DNA from: Aestuariivirga litoralis
GTDB lineage: Bacteria; Pseudomonadota; Alphaproteobacteria; Rhizobiales; Aestuariivirgaceae
DNA: 64,000 nt
NCBI RefSeq assembly: GCF_015714715.1
Contig: NZ_WAHS01000001.1
Coordinates: 186,001 to 250,000 of the forward strand
Direction of reading: 5' to 3'
Positions within the stretch are counted from its first letter, which is position 1. Each line of letters begins with the position of its first letter. A model generated the notes under the pieces. It made no database searches and had not been told where the DNA came from. It was given only the letters and a program-made list of their open reading frames with translations. Below are positions 53,537 to 62,807 of this stretch, in pieces. The translations under genes were made by a program, and so were the position numbers.

Positions 53537-54399
53537 GACGGGCCTAGGCGCTGATAGAGGGCGAGCACGGTTTGCGCCAAGGGTTGATCCGTCCGGTGGA
53601 GTAGGAAGGAGAAGCCGAGCCGCGTGGCGGCAGCCTTCACCGCGTTGCGTTGATCCAGAAATGCTTTGGCATAATCTTCGCGCAGCGATTGCACCTTGTT
53701 GGCCTTGTAGCGCAGTGGCGCATCCAGCCCGATGAAATCGGCGCGGCCTTCCCAGGGTAATGTCTCCTCGGCAGGATCGGTGACTTGCACCAACAATCCG
53801 CGCGTGCCGGTGGCAGCGATCTGGCTCAATGATTTGGCGATGGCGTCCGGCTCATCGAGGAAATCGGAAATGAGAAGTGCTGTGGACGCACGCTGCAAAG
53901 TGCCCGGCAAAGGCAGTGCATCTTCATTTGCACGCTCCAGACCAGAGGCAAGTTTCTCCAGCATGTGGCGGCCGCTGGAGGCGCGTTCGGGCGAACCCAG
54001 CAGGCCCACCCGCTCATGCGCACGCAAAGCCAGCACGGCCATCGCCAGGCCCAGCAACTTGGCCTGATGGGCCTTGGTGTCGCGCGCCAGATGCGATTTG
54101 AAATTCATCCTCGGGCCGCGGTTCACCCAGAGCCACAGCGTGTTGGCCACCTCCCATTCGCGCTCGCGGATCAGAGTGTCCTGGCTCTTGGCACTTTGCC
54201 GCCAGTCGATGCGCTGGGCGCTGTCTCCGGCACTATAGGGGCGAAAGGCCCAGAAGGTTTCGCCGGGGCCGGCGCGGCGCAGGCCGTGATTGCCCATCAT
54301 CACGTTGGCGGCGATGCGCTCAGCCTCGACCACCAGCGGCGGCAATGCATTGCCGAGACGGCGGGCCTTCAGTTCGATCTGTTGTTTGTCTGCACTCAC
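53533..54399 (-). CDS. DUF58 domain protein
   Basis: This 288-aa protein has the DUF58 hallmark FWAFRPYSAGDSAQRIDWRQSAKSQDTLIRERE and a VWA-like region with LLISDFLD. It starts with GTG inside the moxR stop. MoxR-DUF58 pairs act together with VWA proteins; here the VWA-like parts sit in the two downstream membrane proteins. Cytoplasmic, about the usual length. Confidence 0.85.
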   Translation of the reverse strand: MSADKQQIELKARRLGNALPPLVVEAERIAANVMMGNHGLRRAGPGETFWAFRPYSAGDSAQRIDWRQSAKSQDTLIREREWEVANTLWLWVNRGPRMNFKSHLARDTKAHQAKLLGLAMAVLALRAHERVGLLGSPERASSGRHMLEKLASGLERANEDALPLPGTLQRASTALLISDFLDEPDAIAKSLSQIAATGTRGLLVQVTDPAEETLPWEGRADFIGLDAPLRYKANKVQSLREDYAKAFLDQRNAVKAAATRLGFSFLLHRTDQPLAQTVLALYQRLGPS

Positions 54400-55376
54400 G
54401 TCAGGCTTTGGGCCAGCTTGGAAATGACGCTCGGGAGTGTGACGCCATCGGCACGCGCTGCAAAGTTCAGCGCCATGCGGTGCTTCAGTACGGGTTGTGC
54501 CAGAGCCAGCACATCTTCCACCGAAGGTGACAGGCGACCCTGCAGAAGCGCACGCGCCTTGGCACAGAGCATCAGGCTCTGGGCGGCGCGGGGCGAGGGC
54601 CCCCAGGCCACGGCTTCATTGATGAAAGCGGCAGAGCCAACACCCGGGCGCGCGGCGCGCACCACATTGAGGATGGCTGCTGTGACCTGCTCACCTACCG
54701 GGACATCGCGGACCAGGCGTTGGATGGCGGCCAGTTCATCGGAGGTCATCACCTGCTGCGCCACGTTCTCGGCATTGCCGGTGGTGGCGAACAGCATCTG
54801 GCGTTCGGCTTCCAGCAATGGATAACTAATGTCGATCTGCAGCAGGAAACGGTCAAGCTGGGCTTCCGGCAGCGGATAAGTGCCTTCCTGCTCAATCGGG
54901 TTCTGGGTGGCCAGAACATGGAACGGTTCAGGCAGAACATGGCGCACGCCCGCCACGGTGACAGCATGTTCCTGCATGGCCTGCAGCAAGGCCGACTGCG
55001 TGCGGGGCGAGGCGCGGTTGATTTCATCCGCCATCACCAGTTGCGAGAAAACCGGGCCGGGCACAAAGCGGAAGGCACGCTTGCCCTTGTCGTCCTGGTC
55101 GAGGATTTCGGAACCGATAATATCAGCGGGCATCAGATCAGGGGTGAACTGGATGCGTTTTTCGGAAAGGCCCAGCACGGTGCCGAGCGCGGCGGCCAGT
55201 TTGGTTTTGGCGAGGCCGGGTGCGCCGACGATCAAGCCGTGCCCACCCGCCAGTATGGCGATCAGCGCCTCCTCGATCACACTGTCCTGGCCGAAAACAA
55301 TGGCGCCAAGCGCCTTTTTTGCTGCCGTCAGCTTGTCGGATGCTAAATCGAGGTCGCCTGCTTTGGTTTTTGCCAT
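54396..55376 (-). CDS. MoxR-family AAA+ ATPase
   Basis: This 326-aa ATPase has Walker A GAPGLAKTKLA, Walker B VMADEINRA, the sensor 1 segment LATQNPIEQEGTYPLPEAQLDRF, and the C-terminal lid. MoxR proteins act as chaperone-like ATPases for maturation of protein complexes. It starts an operon of four overlapping genes. The ATG at 55376 is chosen over a TTG at 55379. Confidence 0.92.
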   Translation of the reverse strand: MAKTKAGDLDLASDKLTAAKKALGAIVFGQDSVIEEALIAILAGGHGLIVGAPGLAKTKLAAALGTVLGLSEKRIQFTPDLMPADIIGSEILDQDDKGKRAFRFVPGPVFSQLVMADEINRASPRTQSALLQAMQEHAVTVAGVRHVLPEPFHVLATQNPIEQEGTYPLPEAQLDRFLLQIDISYPLLEAERQMLFATTGNAENVAQQVMTSDELAAIQRLVRDVPVGEQVTAAILNVVRAARPGVGSAAFINEAVAWGPSPRAAQSLMLCAKARALLQGRLSPSVEDVLALAQPVLKHRMALNFAARADGVTLPSVISKLAQSLT

Positions 55377-55435
55377 CAAATTTTCCGTGCGTTTGCCTTA
55401 GTTTCCGACTCAGAAATTAGTTATAGAGAATTCAC

Positions 55436-55999
55436 ATGTCTTCCGCGAGTGAACCGATCAAGGGTCTGAACGAGCTGGCCAAGGCCAAGGGGCCGCCGCC
55501 AGTGCATCTCTGGAACCCGCCTTTTTGTGGCGATATTCCGATGCGGATCGGGGCCGATGGGCTGTGGCATTACATGAATTCTCCGATTGGCAGATTGCCA
55601 TTGGTGAAGCTTTTTTCTTCGATATTGCGGCTGGATGATGACGGGAAATATTATCTTGTCACCCCCGTCGAGAAATGCGGAATCGTGGTCGATGACGCGC
55701 CGTTTACGGCGGTGCGCATGAGGGTTACGGGCGAGGGGCGTGAGCAGATCATTCTCCTCGAGACGCAGGTGGAAGAAGAGGTGGCCGTTTCAGCGGAGCA
55801 TCCCTTGCGCTTTGCCGATGAAGCACAAACGGGTGGCTTGAAACCTTACGTTATGGTCCGGCGTAATCTCGAAGCCTTGGTCTCGCGGGCGCTGTTTTAT
55901 GATCTGGTGGCGCTGGGTGCAGAAGAGGATGAATGGTTCGGCGTCTGGTCTTCCGGGCAGTTTTTTCCGATGAAGAAAATCGCTGATGTTCAGTTTTGA
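55436..55999 (+). CDS. DUF1285 protein
   Basis: This 187-aa protein is a DUF1285 member: GDIPMRIGADGLWHYMNSPIGRLPLVKLFSSILR followed by YYLVTPVEKCGIVVDDAPFTAV. It is divergent from moxR, and its end overlaps the CoA pyrophosphatase gene by 14 nt. Structures of the family are known but its function is not. Confidence 0.85.
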   Translation: MSSASEPIKGLNELAKAKGPPPVHLWNPPFCGDIPMRIGADGLWHYMNSPIGRLPLVKLFSSILRLDDDGKYYLVTPVEKCGIVVDDAPFTAVRMRVTGEGREQIILLETQVEEEVAVSAEHPLRFADEAQTGGLKPYVMVRRNLEALVSRALFYDLVALGAEEDEWFGVWSSGQFFPMKKIADVQF

Positions 56000-56606
56000 G
56001 GATTTTCTCGCCCGCGCCAAGACGCATTTGCTGGCGCAAGCACCGCAGGGTTGGAAAAGCAGCGATGATGATCTCAATGCCTCCCTGCCAATGATCCCCG
56101 AAGGTGTGGAACCCACGCCCGCCGCTGTGCTGGTGGCCGTCGTCACGCGCGATGAACCTACAGTATTGCTCACCCAACGGCACAGCGGATTAGCCAAGCA
56201 TCCAGGCCAGATCGCCTTTCCAGGCGGGCGCGTGGATGCGGGCGAAACAGCGGTGCAGGCCGCACTGCGTGAGGCGCAGGAAGAGATTGGGCTTGAACCG
56301 GATTTCAGCGCGGTGCTGGGCTTTCTGCCGCCGTATCTCACGGTGACGAATTATGTTGTGACGCCGGTTGTGGCGCTGGTGCAGCCCGGCTTCACGCTCA
56401 GCTTGCAGCAGGATGAGGTGGACGAGGCATTTGAAGTGCCGTTGTCATTCCTGATGGACCCGGCCAATTGCAAACGTGATGGCCGCGAATGGAAGGGCCT
56501 GAAGCGCCATTATTATGTGTATCAGTTTCATCAGCGCTTCATTTGGGGGGCGACTGCGGGCATGATAAGAAACCTGCATGACCAGCTCTACCCGCAAGCT
56601 GCCTGA
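55986..56606 (+). CDS. NUDIX CoA pyrophosphatase
   Basis: This 206-aa enzyme has the CoA-NUDIX motif LLTQRHSGLAKHPGQIAFPGG and the NUDIX box GGRVDAGETAVQAALREAQEEIGL. Such enzymes cleave CoA to 4'-phosphopantetheine and 3',5'-ADP. It overlaps DUF1285 by 14 nt and the cca gene by 29 nt. Confidence 0.87.
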   Translation: MFSFEDFLARAKTHLLAQAPQGWKSSDDDLNASLPMIPEGVEPTPAAVLVAVVTRDEPTVLLTQRHSGLAKHPGQIAFPGGRVDAGETAVQAALREAQEEIGLEPDFSAVLGFLPPYLTVTNYVVTPVVALVQPGFTLSLQQDEVDEAFEVPLSFLMDPANCKRDGREWKGLKRHYYVYQFHQRFIWGATAGMIRNLHDQLYPQAA

Positions 56607-57780
56607 TCTTTCCAAAGCCAAATGGCTGAATGAGCCAAGGCTGCAATCGCTGCTGGCCATTCTCAACCGTGGTGGTGAAACGAGAATCGCCGGCGGTGCC
56701 GTGCGCAACGCGCTGCTGGGAATGCCGATTGCCGATGTTGACCTTGCCACTACGTTTGTACCGCAGGACGTAACACAGATGGCCAAGGGTGCAGGCTTTG
56801 GTGTGCATCCGACTGGGATTGATCACGGCACGGTCACTGTGGTGGCGCGTGGGGCGACGTTCGAGGTGACGACTTTGCGCCGCGATGTGGAGACGGATGG
56901 CCGCCATGCGCATGTGGCTTTCACCAACAACTTTGCCGAAGATGCCAGCCGCCGTGACTTCACCATCAATGCGCTGTATCTGGATCGCAAGGGTAAAATC
57001 TATGATTTTACTGATGGTTATACTGATATCCTGAAGCGCCGCGTGAGGTTCGTGGGTGAGGCCACGCAGCGGATCACCGAGGATTATTTGCGCATCCTGC
57101 GCTTCTTCCGCTTCTTTGCCGCCTACGCAAAAGGCGCGCCTGACCGCGCCGGTTTGGCCGCCTGCAAGAAGCACAAGGCGGGGCTGGATGGGCTTTCGGC
57201 TGAACGCATCAGGCAGGAATTATTCAAGCTGCTGGCTGCGCCGCGCGCGGCGGAAGCGCTGGAGATCATGGCCAAGGCCGGCATCCTCAAGCATATTGTT
57301 CCGTATACTGATCAATGGCGTGTGATAAAGCGCTTAAGCCCTGATCCGGTGTTGCGGCTGTTCGCCATCGCATCGGCACCTTCAACGCTGAAAGAGAAAT
57401 TGCGACTCTCGAATGATGAAGCGCAGCGCATTGAAGGCCTGATGGCTTCGCCTGAACTCAAATCCGATTTCACGGCGAAAGAGGCGCGTGCCAAGCTTTA
57501 TGAGATGGGCGTGCAGGCTTGGCGGGATGCGGTGCAATTGTCCTGGGCCAAGGGCCGTGCTGGCAAGGCCGACAAAGCCTGGAGCAAATTGTTGAAGTTG
57601 CCCGACGATTGGCCCGTGCCAAGCCTGCCCATTTCAGGCAAGGACCTGCTGGCCAAGGGCTTTGGGCCGGGGCCTGATCTGGGGCAAGTGCTAAAACAGG
57701 CCGAAGCGCATTGGGTCGCCAGCGACTTCAAGGCCACGCGCGATGAATTGTTGAATTTTGTGGAAAGCCAAAAAGTATGA
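56578..57780 (+). CDS. cca: CCA tRNA nucleotidyltransferase
   Basis: This 400-aa enzyme adds or repairs the CCA end of tRNA. It has IAGGAVRNALLG, the catalytic DxD in ADVDLATTF, RRDFTINALYLD and ITEDYLRILRFFRFFAAY. Its size fits alphaproteobacterial CCA enzymes without an HD domain. It overlaps the upstream NUDIX gene and the downstream cupin gene (ATGA). Confidence 0.93.
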   Translation: MTSSTRKLPDLSKAKWLNEPRLQSLLAILNRGGETRIAGGAVRNALLGMPIADVDLATTFVPQDVTQMAKGAGFGVHPTGIDHGTVTVVARGATFEVTTLRRDVETDGRHAHVAFTNNFAEDASRRDFTINALYLDRKGKIYDFTDGYTDILKRRVRFVGEATQRITEDYLRILRFFRFFAAYAKGAPDRAGLAACKKHKAGLDGLSAERIRQELFKLLAAPRAAEALEIMAKAGILKHIVPYTDQWRVIKRLSPDPVLRLFAIASAPSTLKEKLRLSNDEAQRIEGLMASPELKSDFTAKEARAKLYEMGVQAWRDAVQLSWAKGRAGKADKAWSKLLKLPDDWPVPSLPISGKDLLAKGFGPGPDLGQVLKQAEAHWVASDFKATRDELLNFVESQKV

Positions 57781-58157
57781 GTGTTGATCTGATCATCATG
57801 AAAACCAGTGGCGAAGGTGCGCCCAAGGTAGAGGTTGCCAAGCCTACGCCTGAGAAACTGGTGAGCGGCAATGCCGTGACCCAGACTTGGAACCATTTCA
57901 CCGGCGAGGATGACAGGCTCTATTGCGGCATCTGGGAAAGCGCCAAGGGCATTGTGAATGTCGATTACACCGAATGGGAATTCTGCCATTTCATCCAAGG
58001 CGAAGCGATCCTCACGCGCGAAGACGGCAAGAGCTGGACACTGGGCAAGGGTGACGCCTTCATCATTCCGGCAGGTTTCAAGGGAACCTGGGAAACGGTG
58101 CGTAAGGTGAAGAAACACTACGTTATTCTGTTGCCGCCGAAAGACGTTGAAGAATGA
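57777..58157 (+). CDS. Cupin domain protein (Cupin_3 type)
   Basis: This 126-aa single-domain cupin has the pattern WEFCHFIQGEAILTREDGKSWTLGKGDAFIIPAGFKGTW of Cupin_3/DUF861. It starts in the cca stop and ends in the next start (ATGA at both ends), so its translation is coupled. Function unknown; metal-binding residues are partly kept. Confidence 0.8.
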   Translation: MSVDLIIMKTSGEGAPKVEVAKPTPEKLVSGNAVTQTWNHFTGEDDRLYCGIWESAKGIVNVDYTEWEFCHFIQGEAILTREDGKSWTLGKGDAFIIPAGFKGTWETVRKVKKHYVILLPPKDVEE

Positions 58158-58906
58158 GCGGCATTCTCATCACCGGTGCGGGAAAACGCATCGGGCGGCA
58201 ATTGGCCTTGGATTTGGCCGAAGCAGGCCACGACATTGCGGTTCACTACGGCACGTCGAAATCAGACGCGTCGGAGGTGGCCGGGCTGATCAAGGCGATG
58301 GGCCGCAGGGTGGCCTTGGTGAAGGGTGATCTGGCCGATGAAGATATTGCGGAACGTTTGATCAATGCTGCGACAGCTGAACTCGGGCCGCTGGAAGGGC
58401 TGATCAACAGCGCTTCGATTTTTGAGGGTGACGAGGTCGGCAAGATCTCGACGACCAGCTGGCAACGCCACATGGATATCAACCTGCGTGCGCCCGTCAT
58501 GCTGGCGCAGGAATTTGCGCGCCAATTGCCGGCCGACATGAAGGGCAATATTATCAACATCACCGACCAGCGGGTGTGGAAGCTCAATCCGCGGTTTTTC
58601 TCTTACACACTTTCGAAGGCGGGCTTGTGGACCGCGACCCAAACGCTGGCTCAGGCGTTGGCACCGCGCATTCGCGTCAATGCCATCGGCCCCGGTCCGG
58701 CATTGCCTTCCGCGCGCATGGATCAGGCTGAATTTGCCAAGCAGGAAAGCCTGACGCTTCTGGGGCGCGGCACGTCGCCCAAGGAAATATCGGAGGCGGC
58801 GAAATTCATATTGTCGCAACCGGCGCTGACCGGGCAGATGATTGCTCTCGATGGCGGCCAGCATCTGGTCTGGCAAACGCGTGATGTGGTTGAGGTGAGT
58901 GAATGA
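58154..58906 (+). CDS. FolM/pteridine-reductase-like short-chain dehydrogenase
   Basis: This 250-aa SDR has ILITGAGKRIGRQLALDL, whose RIG motif marks pteridine reductases and FolM, the active Tyr in FSYTLSKAGLW (Y-x3-K), and a C-terminal TGQMIALDGGQHL. The next gene, folB, makes dihydroneopterin products in the folate pathway, so this is probably a dihydrofolate or dihydromonapterin reductase. No folA was seen nearby. It overlaps folB by 4 nt. Confidence 0.82.
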   Translation: MSGILITGAGKRIGRQLALDLAEAGHDIAVHYGTSKSDASEVAGLIKAMGRRVALVKGDLADEDIAERLINAATAELGPLEGLINSASIFEGDEVGKISTTSWQRHMDINLRAPVMLAQEFARQLPADMKGNIINITDQRVWKLNPRFFSYTLSKAGLWTATQTLAQALAPRIRVNAIGPGPALPSARMDQAEFAKQESLTLLGRGTSPKEISEAAKFILSQPALTGQMIALDGGQHLVWQTRDVVEVSE

Positions 58907-59274
58907 GAGAGTCCCAGGGCATCCGCCATGTGTTTGTGAAAGATCTCACGCTTGATGCCCTGATCGGCATCTATGACATCGAAAAACAGAAGCCGCAGCG
59001 CATCATCGTCAATATCGACCTCTCTGTGCAGGAACAGCCGGGCCCGCTGCCGGACGACATCAGCCATGTTGTGTCTTATGAAATCGTGGCCAAGAAGGTC
59101 GAAGCCATCGTGGCCAGGGGGCATATCAACCTGGTTGAGACGATGGCCGAAAAGGTCGCCGAAGCCTGCCTCACCGACAGGCGTGTGCTCTCCGTGCGGG
59201 TCAGGGTCGAAAAGCCAGACATCATCCCGAATGCCAGAAGCGTCGGGGTAGAGATCGAGCGGATTCAGAGATAA
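58903..59274 (+). CDS. folB: Dihydroneopterin aldolase FolB
   Basis: This 123-aa enzyme converts dihydroneopterin to hydroxymethyl-dihydropterin and glycolaldehyde. The pattern LTLDALIGIYDIEKQKPQRIIVNIDL at the start and HINLVETMAEKVAEACL with the catalytic Glu in the middle are typical. It is co-transcribed with the FolM-like gene. Confidence 0.92.
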   Translation: MRESQGIRHVFVKDLTLDALIGIYDIEKQKPQRIIVNIDLSVQEQPGPLPDDISHVVSYEIVAKKVEAIVARGHINLVETMAEKVAEACLTDRRVLSVRVRVEKPDIIPNARSVGVEIERIQR

Positions 59275-59322
59275 TCCAGCGTCATATTGCAGCTGTCACC
59301 AGCCGCCACCACATAGGCTAGA

Positions 59323-61200
59323 ATGCCCGCCATGTCCGATTCACCGCCCCTCATTGGGGCCGATCTCATTCGTGATTTTGTCACCCGGCTTCCCACGAAG
59401 CCCGGGGTTTACCGCATGTTCGATGACAAGGGCGATGCGATCTATGTGGGCAAGGCGCGTAACCTGAAGGCTCGCGTTTCAAATTATGCGCGCGGCATTG
59501 GCCATAACAATCGCATCGGGCTGATGATTTCGCTAACGCGGAACATGGAATTCGTGGTCACAGCTTCTGAGGCGGAAGCGCTGCTGCTTGAAGCAAATCT
59601 GATCAAGAAGCTGAAGCCGAAATTCAACGTCATCCTGCGCGACGACAAAAGCTTTCCCTATATCCTGATCGCCAAGGATCATGAGATTGCCCAGCTGGCC
59701 AAGCATCGTGGCGCACGCAACCGCAAGGGCAGTTATTACGGCCCATTTGCTTCGGCGGGTGCTGTGAACAATGCGATCAACACGATGCAGAAGGCGTTTC
59801 TGCTGCGCAGTTGCAATGACAGTGTTTATGCCAATCGCACGCGGCCTTGCCTTCTTTACCAAATCAAGCGCTGCTCGGCACCTTGCGTGGGCTACATCCA
59901 GAAGCCGGCCTATGATGAGCTGGTGAAAGAGGCCGAGGGCTTTCTCACGGGTAAGAGCACGGAAGTGAAGGCGCAGCTGGGCCGCGAGATGGAAGCGGCG
60001 GCGGAAGCGATGGAATTCGAGGATGCCGCGCGGCTGCGCGACCGCATTCACGCGCTGAGCTTCGTCACCCAAACGCAAGGCATCAACCCGCAGGGCATTG
60101 ATGAGGCGGATGTGTTCGGGCTTGCGCATGAGGGCGGGCAATATTGCATCCAGGTGTTCTTCATTCGCGCCGGGCAGAACTGGGGCACGCGCGCTTACTT
60201 TCCGAAGGCCGACAAGTCGGTGGAGGAGATGGAAGTCATGTCCAGTTTCCTTACGCAGTTTTACGATGACAAGCCGCTGCCAGAGCAGATCCTGCTGTCT
60301 CATCCGGTGGAGGAGCAGGCCCTTGTCGAGGAGGCGTTCACCCAGCATGCCGGATACAAAGTTGAAATCCTTGTGCCACAGCGGGGCGAGAAAAAGGCGC
60401 TGATTGATTATGCGGTGATTAATGCGCGTGAGGCCAATGGCCGGCGCATGGCGGAGACGTCAACGCAAGGCAAACTGCTGGAAGGGGTGGCCAAGGTCTT
60501 TGACCTGCCCGCAACGCCGCGCCGCATCGAGGTTTATGATAACAGCCATATCCAGGGTGCCCATGCCGTGGGTGCGATGATCGTGGCGGGGCCGGAGGGC
60601 TTCATCAAGGCGCAATACCGCAAGTTCAACATGGATGCAGAATCCGTGAAAGGTGACGATTTCGGCATGATGCGCGAAATGCTGACACGGCGGTTTACGC
60701 GGCTGTTGAAGGAACATGGTGATGAGCAGGAAGATGAAGATTCGAGCCACTGGCCCGATCTGTTGCTGATCGATGGCGGGCAGGGGCAGCTCTCGGCGGT
60801 GAAGGCCGTGCTGCAGGATTTGGGGCTGCACACATTGCCGGTGGCTGGCGTGGCCAAGGGGCCGGACAGGGATGCGGGGCGTGAGCATTTCTATATGGAA
60901 GGCCGCGGCTCCTTCATGCTCGAGGGACGCGATCCGGTGCTTTATTATATCCAGCGGCTGCGTGACGAGGCGCATCGTTTCGTCATCGGGTCGCACCGGG
61001 CAAGGCGTTCGCGGGCCATTGGCATTAACCCTCTGGATGAGATTCAGGGCATAGGTCCCACGCGCAAGAAAGCCTTGCTCATGAGCTTCGGTTCGGCCAA
61101 AGCTGTGGCACGGGCCAATGTGTCAGATTTGGCGGCGGTGGAAGGTGTGAGCGAGACTTTGGCGCAAGCCATTTTCGATCATTTTCACCCAGGAAACTAA
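59323..61200 (+). CDS. uvrC: Excinuclease ABC subunit C
   Basis: This 625-aa protein is the dual-incision nuclease of nucleotide excision repair. It has a GIY-YIG domain ([25 protein letters not shown], about 27-52), a Cys-rich zone [17 protein letters not shown], a UVR motif near 220, an RNase H-like endonuclease domain ([20 protein letters not shown]) and C-terminal helix-hairpin-helix motifs. An ATG at 59332 is also possible. pgsA follows 3 nt later. Confidence 0.95.
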   Translation: MPAMSDSPPLIGADLIRDFVTRLPTKPGVYRMFDDKGDAIYVGKARNLKARVSNYARGIGHNNRIGLMISLTRNMEFVVTASEAEALLLEANLIKKLKPKFNVILRDDKSFPYILIAKDHEIAQLAKHRGARNRKGSYYGPFASAGAVNNAINTMQKAFLLRSCNDSVYANRTRPCLLYQIKRCSAPCVGYIQKPAYDELVKEAEGFLTGKSTEVKAQLGREMEAAAEAMEFEDAARLRDRIHALSFVTQTQGINPQGIDEADVFGLAHEGGQYCIQVFFIRAGQNWGTRAYFPKADKSVEEMEVMSSFLTQFYDDKPLPEQILLSHPVEEQALVEEAFTQHAGYKVEILVPQRGEKKALIDYAVINAREANGRRMAETSTQGKLLEGVAKVFDLPATPRRIEVYDNSHIQGAHAVGAMIVAGPEGFIKAQYRKFNMDAESVKGDDFGMMREMLTRRFTRLLKEHGDEQEDEDSSHWPDLLLIDGGQGQLSAVKAVLQDLGLHTLPVAGVAKGPDRDAGREHFYMEGRGSFMLEGRDPVLYYIQRLRDEAHRFVIGSHRARRSRAIGINPLDEIQGIGPTRKKALLMSFGSAKAVARANVSDLAAVEGVSETLAQAIFDHFHPGN

Positions 61201-61203
61201 TAA

Positions 61204-61806
61204 ATGGCTGAGCAAGTGATTAGGCAAAACACCAAGGGCGGAAAAGTTTGGTATCTGCCGAATATGCTGACCTATGCGCGCATCCTGGCCGTGCCGATCA
61301 TCGCGGGTCTGCTGATGTATGGCGGCGAGGCGGCACGCTGGGTGGCGCTGGTCGTTTACATCATTGCGGCCATTACTGATTTTTTTGACGGTTATCTGGC
61401 GCGCATCTGGCAGCAGCAATCGGCTTTGGGCCGCATGCTGGACCCGATTGCCGACAAGGTGTTGGTGTCAGTGGTGCTGATCGTGCTGGCGGCGGATGGG
61501 GTTCTTTCCGGCGGGCATTTGTGGGCGGCCTTCATCATCACGGCGCGCGAGGTTCTGGTATCGGGCCTGCGCGAATTTTTGGGCGAGCTGCGGGTATCAG
61601 TTCCCGTCACAAAGATTGCCAAGTGGAAAACCACAGTGCAGCTCATTGCGATTGGCATGCTGATTGCGGGTCCGGCGGGCGATGTGCTGATCCCGGGCTT
61701 CACCAAAGCCGGTATTGTGATGCTGTGGATTGCCGCGGCGCTGACGCTCTATACGGGCTACGATTATTTCCGCGCCGGCTTGCGCCATGTGGTGGATGGG
61801 GAATGA
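61204..61806 (+). CDS. pgsA: CDP-diacylglycerol--glycerol-3-phosphate phosphatidyltransferase PgsA
   Basis: This 200-aa membrane enzyme makes phosphatidylglycerol phosphate, the precursor of phosphatidylglycerol and cardiolipin. The CDP-alcohol motif ITDFFDGYLARIWQQQSALGRMLDPIADK is complete and four to six hydrophobic segments are present. It starts 3 nt after uvrC and overlaps moaD by 4 nt. Confidence 0.93.
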   Translation: MAEQVIRQNTKGGKVWYLPNMLTYARILAVPIIAGLLMYGGEAARWVALVVYIIAAITDFFDGYLARIWQQQSALGRMLDPIADKVLVSVVLIVLAADGVLSGGHLWAAFIITAREVLVSGLREFLGELRVSVPVTKIAKWKTTVQLIAIGMLIAGPAGDVLIPGFTKAGIVMLWIAAALTLYTGYDYFRAGLRHVVDGE

Positions 61807-62054
61807 AGATTCTCTATTTCGCCCGCTTCCGGCAATTGATCGGGCGCGGCGAGGACCAGCTTGAACTGCCAGGCGATGTGACGCATGTGCCGCAGCTGAT
61901 TGATTTCCTTAAAGCCCGCGATGAGCGGATCGCCGAGGCGTTTGCTGATCAACGCCGCTTGAAAGTGGCGATCAACCAGAAACATGTCGCACTTGATGCC
62001 TCGCTTGCGGGCGCGCATGAAGTGGCGTTCTTCCCGCCCGTGACAGGCGGCTGA
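61803..62054 (+). CDS. moaD: Molybdopterin synthase sulfur carrier MoaD
   Basis: This 83-aa ubiquitin-like protein ends in FPPVTGG, whose terminal Gly-Gly is thiocarboxylated to supply sulfur for molybdopterin. The opening MKILYFARFRQLIGRGED is typical. It starts in the pgsA stop (ATGA) and ends at the first base of the next ATG (TGATG). No moaE is visible in the window. Confidence 0.88.
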   Translation: MKILYFARFRQLIGRGEDQLELPGDVTHVPQLIDFLKARDERIAEAFADQRRLKVAINQKHVALDASLAGAHEVAFFPPVTGG

Positions 62055-62806
62055 TGCGGCTCAACGTTTTTCTCCAGCAGGCCGGTGTAGGGTCGCGGCG
62101 CGAGGCTGAAAGGCTGGTGGAGCAGGGCCGCATTAAGGTGAATGGCGCGCTAGCTGTGGCGACCACGCCCGTGGAAGAGGGCGACCAAGTCACTTTCGAC
62201 GGTGCAGCCATTTCGCCGGCCAAGCGTGATTTGCCGCGCGTCTTCCTGCTGAACAAGCCGCTGGATGTTCTGGTCACCACGCGCGACCACAAGGGGCGCG
62301 CCATGGTGTTTGATTTGCCCGCATTCCAGAAACCGGGCCTGCCACGGTTGATGACAGTCGGCCGTCTCGATGTGAATTCCGAAGGCCTGCTGGTGTTGTC
62401 TGATGATGGCGGCTTGGCGCAGGCCATGATGTCGCCGGCCAATGCGCTGGAGCGTCACTACCGGGTGCGTATTCGTGGGCGGTTTGATGCAAGGCAATTG
62501 GCCGAACTGGCGCGCGGCGTGACAATCGATGGCCTTCGCTATCGTGGCGCGCAGTTCGAGGAAGAGGAAGACAAGGGCGGGCGATCCAACAGCTGGTACC
62601 GCGTGGTCCTGACCGAGGGCAAGAACCGCGAAATCCGCCGGCTGGTCCAGCATTTTGGAGGCGTGGTGAACCGGCTGATCCGCACAAAATACGGCCCGTT
62701 CGATCTGGGCGATCTTGAGTCTGGCGAGATGCGCGAAGTGCCGCCGCGTGCGGTGACGCGGCTGATCGAGACGCTCGCCTCAAAATCCGGAGCAGAAACG
62801 CCTTAG
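62054..62806 (+). CDS. rRNA pseudouridine synthase (RluB/RsuA family)
   Basis: This 250-aa enzyme has an N-terminal S4 RNA-binding domain (LNVFLQQAGVGSRREAERLVEQGRIKVNG) and the RsuA/RluB catalytic motif VGRLDVNSEGLLVLSDDG with the catalytic Asp. It also has YRVVLTEGKNREIRRL. RluB modifies 23S rRNA helix 89 and RsuA modifies 16S rRNA; the length fits either, and RluB is more likely. It starts at the moaD stop. Confidence 0.87.
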   Translation: MRLNVFLQQAGVGSRREAERLVEQGRIKVNGALAVATTPVEEGDQVTFDGAAISPAKRDLPRVFLLNKPLDVLVTTRDHKGRAMVFDLPAFQKPGLPRLMTVGRLDVNSEGLLVLSDDGGLAQAMMSPANALERHYRVRIRGRFDARQLAELARGVTIDGLRYRGAQFEEEEDKGGRSNSWYRVVLTEGKNREIRRLVQHFGGVVNRLIRTKYGPFDLGDLESGEMREVPPRAVTRLIETLASKSGAETP

Positions 62807-62807
62807 A

